NCBI GenBank assembly: GCA_009929735.1
Contig: RZZU01000023.1
Coordinates: 1 to 41,272 of the forward strand
DNA length: 41,272 nucleotides
DNA from: Clostridia bacterium
Lineage (GTDB): Bacteria > Bacillota > Clostridia > Lachnospirales > Anaerotignaceae
Direction of reading: 5' to 3'
Shown piece after piece: positions 26,799-34,427 of this stretch. The number at the start of each line of letters is the position of its first letter. Positions within the stretch are counted from its first letter, which is position 1. Below the pieces are notes generated by a model. The model searched no databases. It was given only the letters and a program-made list of their open reading frames with translations, and had not been told where the DNA came from. A program made the translations under genes and the position numbers.

Positions 26799-27525
26799 AT
26801 ATAAAGATAATCAATATTAATAATAACAAAATCGTTTTAGGGGAGTTAAAAAAGTCAGAAACATTTGCTCTAGTTTCAAGGGAAAATCGTTTCCAATGGT
26901 TTACCTTATAGGTTGAAGAATCAACCTTCTTTCGAATTTCTTCATAGTCAAATTCCTGAAGAGTAGCATGATATTTTTTACCAGTTGATTCATATTTAAC
27001 ACGATTCCACTCACACTTCAAATATATTTGTACTTTTTTCATTAGCTCTTGTTGACCAGATATAACAGAATTTTTATTTTGTTGCATTGTTGGAGTTTCT
27101 TCAAAAAATCCTTTTGCGTTGGTTTTGCAGTTATGGACATCATCTAAATAATCGCTATAGTTTGCTAAGATATCATTGGTTATTTCAATAATTTCTTTAT
27201 CTTTTTCATCACAACAATTTAACATCATTTCTAATTTAGAAGCCAACTCTTTACATCTAGAAAGGTGAATGTCACTTTTTACATAGTCTTTTTTATAATA
27301 GACATTATAAAATATATTCGTCTTTGAAATAAATTCTGACATTGTAGTCCTTAAATTTTCCAACCATTCAATTCTACTTTTAGTAATAGTATTAACATAC
27401 TGAACCGCTTTATTATTTTTAATTGAGAAATACAATGAAAATGCACTCATTAAAAATGTAAGAAAAATCCCAATGATGATAAAGGAGTCTTTATTATTCC
27501 CTAAACTTTTGAAAAGTTCATTCAA
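26767..27525 (-). CDS. Uncharacterised two-helix membrane protein
   Basis: I do not recognise this 252 aa protein as a named family. A hydrophobic helix near the N-terminus (about residues 16-36, SFIIIGIFLTFLMSAFSLYF) and one at the C-terminus (about 232-250, TILLLLILIIFIFAALYF) flank a mostly helical, charged region of about 190 residues. The segment NTITKSRIEWLENLR after the first helix is a pattern seen in several unnamed Firmicute membrane proteins. The frame opens at a TTG (27558), but GAAGG at 27535-27539 favours the TTG at 27523-27525. It is AT-rich and not clearly linked to its neighbours. Confidence 0.65.
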   Translation of the reverse strand: MNELFKSLGNNKDSFIIIGIFLTFLMSAFSLYFSIKNNKAVQYVNTITKSRIEWLENLRTTMSEFISKTNIFYNVYYKKDYVKSDIHLSRCKELASKLEMMLNCCDEKDKEIIEITNDILANYSDYLDDVHNCKTNAKGFFEETPTMQQNKNSVISGQQELMKKVQIYLKCEWNRVKYESTGKKYHATLQEFDYEEIRKKVDSSTYKVNHWKRFSLETRANVSDFFNSPKTILLLLILIIFIFAALYFHTNP

Positions 27526-27586
27526 AATTTTCACCTTCTTTGTTATTTGAAAAAGCAAAGATTAATATTCAGCCAATTACGTATTT

Positions 27587-27595
27587 ATTATAGCA
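27587..27595 (-). promoter_or_regulatory. Extended −10 upstream of the membrane-protein gene
   Basis: TGCTATAAT on the minus strand, a perfect −10 with TGn extension, about 60 bases before the chosen start. No good −35 is seen. Confidence 0.5.
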
Positions 27596-27675
27596 AATAA
27601 TTAATTTAAATAACATACAATATTTCAAAAACTATATTTTTTAAACATTATAATCTTATAGATATACTTCTGGGA

Positions 27676-27738
27676 AAAGCACTCAAGGCAAGGGGATATT
27701 AGACCCTAAAATTGCGGTTTTCCCCTTGGATTTGCTTT
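27676..27738. other. Structured intergenic element of unknown role
   Basis: Two nested inverted repeats, AAAGCA/TGCTTT (27676-27681 and 27733-27738) and CAAGGGG/CCCCTTG (27689-27695 and 27722-27728), enclose about 26 bases. No T-run follows on either strand, so it is not a standard terminator. Confidence 0.35.
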
Positions 27739-27803
27739 GAAATTTTTAAAAATGTATCTTCAATACTTGAAATGACAACCAATCCCCAAAATGTGCAAAC
27801 ATA

Positions 27804-27848
27804 CAAAAAGCCCCATGACAATAGGGAATTTCCTACTGTCATGGGGCT
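27804..27848 (-). terminator. Terminator of the rubrerythrin gene
   Basis: A 17-base arm AGCCCCATGACAATAGG (27809-27825) pairs with CCTACTGTCATGGGGCT (27832-27848) almost perfectly, and on the minus strand ends in a U-run. It lies just after the gene. Confidence 0.92.
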
Positions 27849-27861
27849 CACTATGTAGTAA

Positions 27862-28410
27862 TTATTTATTGCCGAAGTATCTGTTCAAAAGACCTTCAAA
27901 AGCCTTACCGTGTCTCGCTTCGTCACGACCCATTTCATGCACTGTGTCATGGATTGCATCTAAGTTAGCAGCTTTTGCACGCTTTGCAAGATCAGTTTTA
28001 CCCGCTGTAGCGCCGTTTTCAGCATCAACACGCAATTCCAAATTTTTCTTTGTTGAGTCCGTTATAACTTCGCCCAACAATTCAGCAAATTTTGCTGCGT
28101 GTTCTGCCTCTTCCCAAGCAGCTTTTTCATAATACATACCAATTTCAGGGTAGCCTTCTCTATGCGCCACTCTTGCCATAGCCAAGTACATACCAACTTC
28201 AGTACATTCGCCTTCAAAATTTGCTCTTAAATCTTTCATAATATCTTCACTTGCACCCTGTGCAATCCCTACAATATGCTCGGCTGCCCAAGTTCTTTCA
28301 CCAGACTGTTCAATGAACTTATCAGCTCCAACCTTACAAACGGGACAGATTTCAGGTGCAGAATCACCAACATGAACATAACCACATACAGAACAAACAA
28401 ATTTTTTCAT
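27862..28410 (-). CDS. Reverse rubrerythrin (N-terminal rubredoxin domain)
   Basis: The 182 aa protein carries the rubredoxin [Fe(SCys)4] site at the N-terminus (Cys6, Cys9, Cys22, Cys25 in CSVCG and CPVCK) and the diiron four-helix domain after it, with [21 protein letters not shown] and [10 protein letters not shown] supplying Glu and His ligands. Ordinary rubrerythrin has the domains in the opposite order. Reverse rubrerythrins of Clostridium are NADH-dependent H2O2 (and O2) reductases that protect anaerobes from oxygen. AGGAGGAAG precedes the ATG. It is monocistronic, with a consensus promoter overlapped by a PerR-like box. Confidence 0.95.
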   Translation of the reverse strand: MKKFVCSVCGYVHVGDSAPEICPVCKVGADKFIEQSGERTWAAEHIVGIAQGASEDIMKDLRANFEGECTEVGMYLAMARVAHREGYPEIGMYYEKAAWEEAEHAAKFAELLGEVITDSTKKNLELRVDAENGATAGKTDLAKRAKAANLDAIHDTVHEMGRDEARHGKAFEGLLNRYFGNK

Positions 28411-28450
28411 AATTTTCTTCCTCCTATAAACATTAATAGTATTTCCTAAC

Positions 28451-28487
28451 TGATAATTATTATAAACAAAAAAACATTGTTTGTCAA
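28451..28487 (-). promoter_or_regulatory. Rubrerythrin promoter with overlapping PerR-like operator
   Basis: On the minus strand TTGACA (complement of 28482-28487), 17 bases, TATAAT (complement of 28459-28464): a full consensus promoter. The −10 lies within TTATAATAATTATCA (complement of 28451-28465), which matches the PerR box TTATAATNATTATAA at all but one position. Confidence 0.75.
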
Positions 28488-28615
28488 TACAATATTAAAA
28501 ATATAGTCTTTTTTTCCAACATATGATAAACTAATTAATGCATTACAATATTTGCTTTTTTGTAACACAAGTTCATTTTAGATATTCACAAATACTATTA
28601 AAGGAGGGTACTCAT

Positions 28616-31525
28616 ATGAATTTAAAACCTAAATCTGTTTTAAATGGCTTTCTATTAAAGGAAACGGAAGTCATTGCGGATATTCATGGAGAAGCATATT
28701 TATTTGAACACTTGAAAAGCGGAGCAAGGCTCTTATATATTAAATCAAACGACGAAAACAAAGTTTTTTCTATATCATTTAAAACACTGCCACAGGACGA
28801 TTACGGAACACCGCATATTTTAGAGCATTCGGTATTGTGCGGTTCGAAAAAATATTCTTCGAAAGATCCTTTCAACGAATTAGCAAAGGGTTCACTAAAT
28901 ACTTTTTTAAACGCCTTGACCTATGCAGATAAAACCATGTATCCTATTGCAAGCTGCAACGAGGAGGATTTCCATAATCTCATGGATGTTTATTTGGATG
29001 CCGTATTTTATCCCAACATATATTCAAAAAAAGAAATATTTATGCAAGAGGGATGGCGTTATCTAATCAATGAAGAAACAGGAGCGCTGGATATTACAGG
29101 CGTTGTTTATAATGAAATGAAGGGTGCACTTTCTGATCCCGAAAGCTTGCTGCAAGGAGCTATTTCCCGAAATTTGTTTGGCAAAACGACATATGGCTTT
29201 GAATCCGGCGGCGATCCCGCTGCAATTCCCAACTTGACCTATGAGGAGTTTCTTGCTTTTCATAAAAAATATTATCATCCTGCCAATTCATATATATATT
29301 TATATGGAGATATGGACTTAGAACGATGCTTGACACACATTGGTGATGAATATTTGAATCATTTTGTACGTTCCTTAGATTTGCCCGAGATAACAGAAAC
29401 GAAAGAAAGCCCTTTGGCGAAAGTAAAATATGAAAGTTTTCCAACAGATAACGAAGATGAAACGGGATATTTGGCATACTCTGTAAATGTTGGTCAGTGT
29501 ATCGACGAAGAACTAACCATGGCATTACAGGTGCTTTCTTATGTATTATTGGAAACCAATGCATCTACCTTAAAAAATGCTCTCGTGGATGCTAAACTTT
29601 GTGATGAAGCAGAAGGTTGGTTTGATTCCTCTACTTATGAGATGGTTTTCAGTATTGTTGCGAAAAATGCCGATTCATCAAAAGTTGCGGAATTTGAAAA
29701 CATCATCGATCAAACTCTGCAAAATATATTAAAAGAGGGACTTGATACCGAACTTTTGCACAGCAGTCTGAGAAGGCTTTCTTTTCTATTGAAAGAAGAA
29801 GACTATGGCTCAACGCCAAAAGGCTTAATATACGGAATGAAATCGATGAAAAGCTGGCTTCATGGGAAAAATCCCTTTCAATCTCTGTGGCATTTTGAAA
29901 CTTTGGAGAAGATCAAACATCCAAAGTATGATTGGAACGCTATCATTGAGAAGCATATTTTGCTGAATGCAAAAAAGAATATTTTGGTTTTTTCTCCCGA
30001 TAAAGAGAAAGAGAAACAAATGCAAGAAACCTTTCGTGCAAAAATGGAAGAAATCAAAGCTTCTTTTTCGGAAGATGATCTAAAACACATTCAAGAGGAT
30101 GCTAAAAATCTGGAAATTTTTCAGCATACAGAAGACTCCCCAGAGGTTTTGGCGCAGATACCGATATTACAAATATCTCAAATTGATAGTAACCCACCTA
30201 TTCCTGTATACGCAAAAAGCAGGGTAGGAGAGGGGACTCAAATTTTTGTTCCCTTACAAAGCAATGGTATTATTTATTTGAAATTACATTTTGATACAGA
30301 TTGTTTGAGCGAGGAGCTTTTACCATATGCAGGGCTTTTAACTGATGTATTAGGTAAAATAGATACCAAGAAATTCTCATATCAAGAATTGCCTATGGTG
30401 ACAAACAGAGTTTTTGGTGGACTGTCATTCCATAATGACGTTTTTAGCAAAAATTCTGAAGAATACCGTTCTTTCCTTACAATAAAAAGTAAATTTTTAA
30501 AAGAAGATACGGTAGAAGCTGCGGAATTGGTGAAAGAAATTATATTAAATACAAACTTTGATGTTTTGGAAAACCTGCAAAAGATTGTTCGTACAGCTAA
30601 AATCAAAGGAGAAAATTATCTTTTAAATTATTCACATTTGGAAGCAATTCATTATAGCGCAGGACGGCTTTCCATTGGAGGGAGAATTAACGAAATAACA
30701 AGTGGTATTGAATATTTCCACTTTCTTACTCAGATTGACAAAATGCTTTCGGAATCACCCAAAGAAGTCATTTCGAATTTACAGAAAACAGCAAACCTAT
30801 TATTTACACAAGGAAATTTTAATATTTCCTTTGGCTGTGAAGAATGTGATATGAAAAATGCGATTACGTTTAGGGACGCAGTTTTTCAAAGTTTAGCATT
30901 AGGGCAAGACAAAAATCAGAACGCATATCATTTTGACAGAGGTGCTTGCGCTATAGGGTTTACCGCCAACAGTAGTGTTCAATACAATATTTTTGCGGCG
31001 GATTTTAAAAAGCTTGGATACACATATAACGGAAGTATGCAAGTTTTAAAAACAATATTAAATTTGGAGTATCTTTGGAATGAAGTACGTGTCAAGGGCG
31101 GTGCCTATGGCAGTGGATGTAACTTTCAGCAAAATGGGATTTGTTATTTTTATTCGTATCGGGATCCAAATATAAAAGAAACCTACAATATTTATAATGA
31201 ATTATGGAAAAAAATAGAAAGTTTTGATGCCTCGGAAAGAGAAATGACAAAATATATTCTGGGAACAATTAATCGGCTGGATCAGCCTAAAACAAATACC
31301 GAAAGATTAAATGATGCAATCAATAAGGAATATCGGGGTTTTGAACATGATTTTGAAAGAATTGAGCGAAATCAAATTATTCAAACGAAAAAAAGAGATA
31401 TTTTAGAATTTAGGGATTTGATGCAAAAAATTGTGCAGACAAAGAATTATTGTACCATTGGAAATGAAGGAAAAATAGAATCAAATAAAGAATTCTTTGA
31501 CTCAATTCAAAAATTGATCCAATAA
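28616..31525 (+). CDS. M16C zinc metalloprotease (presequence protease-like)
   Basis: The 969 aa protein is an insulinase-superfamily peptidase of the single-chain M16C group. The inverted zinc motif HxxEH is HILEH (His67, Glu70, His71), and the third ligand Glu167 lies in VVYNEMKGAL. LCGSKKYSSKDPFNEL and SLNTFLNALTYADKT are M16C hallmarks. The second half has VRVKGGAYGSG, the Arg/Tyr substrate-binding segment. All four M16 homology domains appear present. No signal peptide is seen, so it is probably cytoplasmic and degrades peptides. AAAGGAGGG precedes ATG 28616; the frame extends upstream to 28538 without such a site. An IS remnant begins four bases after the stop. Confidence 0.95.
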   Translation: MNLKPKSVLNGFLLKETEVIADIHGEAYLFEHLKSGARLLYIKSNDENKVFSISFKTLPQDDYGTPHILEHSVLCGSKKYSSKDPFNELAKGSLNTFLNALTYADKTMYPIASCNEEDFHNLMDVYLDAVFYPNIYSKKEIFMQEGWRYLINEETGALDITGVVYNEMKGALSDPESLLQGAISRNLFGKTTYGFESGGDPAAIPNLTYEEFLAFHKKYYHPANSYIYLYGDMDLERCLTHIGDEYLNHFVRSLDLPEITETKESPLAKVKYESFPTDNEDETGYLAYSVNVGQCIDEELTMALQVLSYVLLETNASTLKNALVDAKLCDEAEGWFDSSTYEMVFSIVAKNADSSKVAEFENIIDQTLQNILKEGLDTELLHSSLRRLSFLLKEEDYGSTPKGLIYGMKSMKSWLHGKNPFQSLWHFETLEKIKHPKYDWNAIIEKHILLNAKKNILVFSPDKEKEKQMQETFRAKMEEIKASFSEDDLKHIQEDAKNLEIFQHTEDSPEVLAQIPILQISQIDSNPPIPVYAKSRVGEGTQIFVPLQSNGIIYLKLHFDTDCLSEELLPYAGLLTDVLGKIDTKKFSYQELPMVTNRVFGGLSFHNDVFSKNSEEYRSFLTIKSKFLKEDTVEAAELVKEIILNTNFDVLENLQKIVRTAKIKGENYLLNYSHLEAIHYSAGRLSIGGRINEITSGIEYFHFLTQIDKMLSESPKEVISNLQKTANLLFTQGNFNISFGCEECDMKNAITFRDAVFQSLALGQDKNQNAYHFDRGACAIGFTANSSVQYNIFAADFKKLGYTYNGSMQVLKTILNLEYLWNEVRVKGGAYGSGCNFQQNGICYFYSYRDPNIKETYNIYNELWKKIESFDASEREMTKYILGTINRLDQPKTNTERLNDAINKEYRGFEHDFERIERNQIIQTKKRDILEFRDLMQKIVQTKNYCTIGNEGKIESNKEFFDSIQKLIQ

Positions 31526-31528
31526 ATA

Positions 31529-31867
31529 AAACCCCCGTAGAAATGAAGTGAACATCATTTGTTAGATAAAATACAATATATAAAAGGTAATATCAGTTTA
31601 TATCATGAAAACTTAGGACGTTATGGATATTGTAGCATTAGATTGGAATTGCATATCTGCGATTAACAGATTAACCAAATAAACTCCATTGAGGAATTCC
31701 ACGTTGAATCATAGAAATATGTTGATTATTATAATAACAAGCAAATTTAGTTAAGAGCAAGCTAAAAGGACTGAGTCCTGTACAATACAGGATTCAATCC
31801 TCGTTAGTTGCCTAATTTTATTTTTGTTTAACTTTTTGTGTCAGTTCAAAATTTTCTGCGGGGGTTT
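31529..31867 (+). mobile_element. Internally deleted IS3-family insertion sequence remnant
   Basis: Three fragments of an IS3-type transposase (OrfB) occur in order: 31565-31666 with YHENLGRYGYCSIRLEL; 31685-31752 with SIEEFHVES, a stop, then KYVDYYNNKQI; and 31744-31815 in another frame, SKLKGLSPVQYRIQSSLVA to a TAA. The catalytic middle (DDE) is gone. The ends form terminal inverted repeats: left AAACCCCCGTAGAAATGAAG (31529 on) is mirrored on the right by the complement of 31826-31867 (AAACCCCCGCAGAAAATTTTG..., then a GAACTGACAC stretch). The copy is about 340 bp, MITE-like and cannot move itself. Confidence 0.8.
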
Positions 31868-31925
31868 GCTATAGCAAAAAATCCATTTGTTCAGTTCGCA
31901 ATGGTATGAAACTGCCTCAGTAGGG

Positions 31926-31978
31926 ACGGATACAACTATTCGCAAAACACAACTTTTGCGAATAGTTGTATCCGTTTT
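31926..31978 (+). terminator. Perfect 22-bp hairpin, possible terminator
   Basis: ACGGATACAACTATTCGCAAAA (31926-31947) and its exact complement (31954-31975) flank a six-base loop, followed by TTTT. It may be the original terminator of the M16C gene, pushed away by the IS insertion, but the stem is long and the T-run short. A palindrome GCTATAGC lies on either side (near 31868 and 32000). Confidence 0.5.
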
Positions 31979-32354
31979 AAAGGAATTCCTATTGAATTCG
32001 CTATAGCCCGTCGATGTTTTCCCACGAATAATGAAACCAATTACGCATCAATGAACTACATGAACAGCCCTTTGTTTGTTTGCATTTTAAGTCCCTTCTT
32101 TGATGAATTTTTTAACATTACTATTCTTTATTTTCATTCGAAAAATGTCTTTTATTTTATATATATTTACACAGATATTTCCTTTATGAGTATTTTTCCA
32201 AGTTTACCATATGTTATACCATTATTCATTTTATCAGTAGTACCCAACAAAAATGATTATCAACGAATTTATACTACTAAATCCTCTGAAATATTTGTCC
32301 TAAAAATTAGTTTACATAATATTATTATGGTAAATTGATGTGTGGGATGATAAT
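31979..32354. other. AT-rich region without convincing genes
   Basis: About 375 bases. One 95-codon frame (32051-32338) has no ribosome binding site and a composition dominated by Phe, Ile, Tyr and Ser; I do not support it as a gene. Nothing else is recognised. Confidence 0.4.
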
Positions 32355-32360
32355 AAAAAA

Positions 32361-32405
32361 CACCCTCTCAATAACAATTAAACTGTTTTTGGGAGAGCGT
32401 TTTTT
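32361..32405. terminator. Terminator of the M23 peptidase gene
   Basis: CACCCTCTC (32361-32369) and GGGAGAGCG (32391-32399) form an imperfect stem with T-runs on both strands beyond it. It follows the M23 gene on the minus strand and may act in both directions. Confidence 0.7.
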
Positions 32406-32418
32406 GCTACATAAAATG

Positions 32419-33597
32419 CTACTTCGAAATATTTTGCACACCTAAATAAGATTGCGGGTTTACGTATGACCCATTTACTAAAACAGAGAAATGACAATGG
32501 TTTCCAGTAGAAATACCGGTACTGCCGCATTTCGCGACTGTCTGACCTCTTGTTACCATTTGACCTTTTGAAACAACAAGAGATGAATTATGACCGTAAA
32601 GCGTAGAAAGTCCGCCGCCGTGATCAATAATAATGGTATAACCATAGCCATTCATCCAACCGGAATATGTAACCTTACCTGCTTCTGCTGCAACGATTGC
32701 CGAGCCATATGGAGCAGGAATATCATAGCCACTATGGTTTTCGCTTCTGCCCGTAACAGGATTTATTCGATGAACAAAACCACTGCTCAAACTAGAAGAA
32801 GCAGCTTTCTTGGCAGGAACTGGCCAGCCCAAACTACCATTTCCTGTATAATAAGGAGTTGCACTGCTTGTTTGCTGTGCCATTAAGTTCAATACTTGTT
32901 GATCCGCCTTTGCATTTGCAGCAATCAGTTGTTCTTGCTTTTTGACATCTTTTGAATAAGAAGCCATTAAAGCCTCTTTTTCCGAAATCAGACTATGCAT
33001 ACTTTCAACTTTTTCCTTTTGCTCTTTAACCACTATAGCCTGCGCAGCCTGGTTTTCAGCAATTTCATCTGTTTTTGCTTGAATGGTATTTTGCGTTGCC
33101 TGAAGCTCGTCCAAAATATCTTTATCAAACAACATAATGTCATTTACATATTGCATTCTCAAAAATAAATCCGAAAAGCTTTCTGCTTCTAAAAGGATTT
33201 CCAAATAACCTGTTGATCCCTTTTGCTGCAGAAAACGCATACGACTGCCTAAAAGTTCAAATTGTTGCTCTCGTTTTGCAGATGCTTCCTCTAAATCCTT
33301 TTTTGCAGTCTGTAAGGAAGCAGACATGATATCTAAATCAGACTGTTCGGTGTCCAACTCCGCCTGCAAACTATTCATAACCTTATCCATTGCATCCATT
33401 TCTTCTTCTACGGAAAGCTGTTTTGCTTTTAAATTTTCAATTTCGTTTTTTGCATTTTTTGTTTGTTGAGCAAGATTTTTTCTTTTAGCCTCTAATTCTG
33501 CAATGGTTGCAGCACCAGTTTTATATGAGGGCAAAACCCCAATGGCTAAAAATGCCATTAAAATTAGGCAAGTAGCTCTTTTTAATATCTTCATCAT
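32419..33597 (-). CDS. Secreted coiled-coil M23 peptidase (EnvC/LytM type)
   Basis: The 392 aa protein begins with a signal peptide (about residues 1-30, ending KTGAA). Residues about 31-235 form a long coiled coil rich in Glu, Lys and Gln. The C-terminal M23 domain keeps the zinc ligands His288 and Asp292 (HSGYD) and His369 (NHCHF, with His367), plus His336 in LYGH, so it should be an active peptidoglycan endopeptidase, unlike degenerate EnvC. Family members split peptidoglycan cross-links or peptide bridges during division or growth, and the coiled coil often docks to FtsEX. Neither ftsE nor ftsX is in the window. GAGG lies five bases before the first ATG. Confidence 0.92.
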   Translation of the reverse strand: MMKILKRATCLILMAFLAIGVLPSYKTGAATIAELEAKRKNLAQQTKNAKNEIENLKAKQLSVEEEMDAMDKVMNSLQAELDTEQSDLDIMSASLQTAKKDLEEASAKREQQFELLGSRMRFLQQKGSTGYLEILLEAESFSDLFLRMQYVNDIMLFDKDILDELQATQNTIQAKTDEIAENQAAQAIVVKEQKEKVESMHSLISEKEALMASYSKDVKKQEQLIAANAKADQQVLNLMAQQTSSATPYYTGNGSLGWPVPAKKAASSSLSSGFVHRINPVTGRSENHSGYDIPAPYGSAIVAAEAGKVTYSGWMNGYGYTIIIDHGGGLSTLYGHNSSLVVSKGQMVTRGQTVAKCGSTGISTGNHCHFSVLVNGSYVNPQSYLGVQNISK

Positions 33598-33632
33598 AAA
33601 AACCTCATTACTATCACATTTTGTCTCCTTCT

Positions 33633-33660
33633 ATTATACGGATTTTGCGACATTTTTCAA
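33633..33660 (-). promoter_or_regulatory. Promoter of the M23 peptidase gene
   Basis: On the minus strand TTGAAA (complement of 33655-33660), 16 bases, TATAAT (complement of 33633-33638). Confidence 0.65.
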
Positions 33661-33685
33661 TGATATAAGGATAAATTTAATAAAA

Positions 33686-34351
33686 TTAATTTTCCAATAT
33701 AAGATTCAAATCCATTTTTTTTATTTCCCGGGGAAGTTCTGGAGTTTCAGCACATAATGAAACAATATAGTTTTCAATTTGAAAGGACCCTAAAAATAGG
33801 TTTTTTTCTTCTATCACAATCGTTTTTTTTACTTGTTGCCCTGTCATCACAGAAAAATGATGAAAGGGAAAAGCAATCCCCTTTCCGATCCATTTTGTAA
33901 CGCTTTCTTTGCACGTCCATAAATAGAAAAAAAACAATTTCTTTTCCTTTTCATCCAATGCACCAAACGTTTTTTCTTCATCATCAGTAAAAATTTTTGT
34001 TGTGTGTGGCAACTTTTCTCGCACCAATTCAATATCACAGCCTATAGATGCATCAGCAAACCCGCATATTGCAAATTTTCCCGAATGGGACAAACTGAAA
34101 TAGTATTCATTATTCGGCAGAAACGGTTTTCCATTTTCGGTGATTTCAATCGCATTGTATAGCTCTAATTGATTCACAGACAGAAAAGCATATCTTAATA
34201 AAATTCCAGCAGCCAAAGAAAGTCTTTTGCTTTCTTCTTTACGCATTTTTTCGATTTTGCTGCGTCTTGCCTCCCCCACCACTTCCATAGCTTTTTGGTA
34301 TTTTTGGGGATTTAACAACTCATCTGCGTCTAGCATCAGCAATTCCATCAT
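33686..34351 (-). CDS. Sfp-type 4'-phosphopantetheinyl transferase
   Basis: The enzyme transfers phosphopantetheine from CoA to a carrier-protein serine. The 221 aa protein, the usual Sfp length, has FSLSHSG (85-91), the Mg-binding GCDIE (104-108) and WTCKESVTKW (145-154). The open frame continues to 34426, but that part crosses the leuS terminator. GAGGTG (complement of 34359-34364) is seven bases before ATG 34351, so translation starts there, with a second ATG next to it. No carrier protein, NRPS or PKS gene is in the window, so the partner is unknown. It follows leuS on the same strand and may be reached by read-through. Confidence 0.9.
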   Translation of the reverse strand: MMELLMLDADELLNPQKYQKAMEVVGEARRSKIEKMRKEESKRLSLAAGILLRYAFLSVNQLELYNAIEITENGKPFLPNNEYYFSLSHSGKFAICGFADASIGCDIELVREKLPHTTKIFTDDEEKTFGALDEKEKKLFFFYLWTCKESVTKWIGKGIAFPFHHFSVMTGQQVKKTIVIEEKNLFLGSFQIENYIVSLCAETPELPREIKKMDLNLILEN

Positions 34352-34370
34352 CTTGAAACACCTCACAGCA

Positions 34371-34413
34371 CAAAAAGCAGAGCTGTTTGAGTAGATACTC
34401 TTACAACTCTGCT
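34371..34413 (-). terminator. Terminator after leuS
   Basis: On the minus strand AGCAGAG (complement of 34407-34413) pairs with CTCTGCT (complement of 34376-34382), with a nested GAGTA/TACTC stem, followed by TTTTT. Confidence 0.88.
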
Positions 34414-34427
34414 TGAAAAATTTCAAC

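Noticed and set aside
26767..27525. Two-gene defence system made of the membrane protein and its overlapping neighbour
   Set aside because: The neighbour is frameshifted and resembles a small DUF6809-type protein; no nuclease, nucleotide cyclase or other effector signature is present.
32051..32338. 95-codon ORF in the AT-rich gap right of the IS remnant
   Set aside because: No ribosome binding site, composition dominated by Phe/Ile/Tyr/Ser as expected of AT-rich noise, no recognisable motif.
34352..34426. 25-residue N-terminal extension of the phosphopantetheinyl transferase
   Set aside because: It crosses the leuS terminator hairpin and has no ribosome binding site; ATG 34351 has both spacing and family length.
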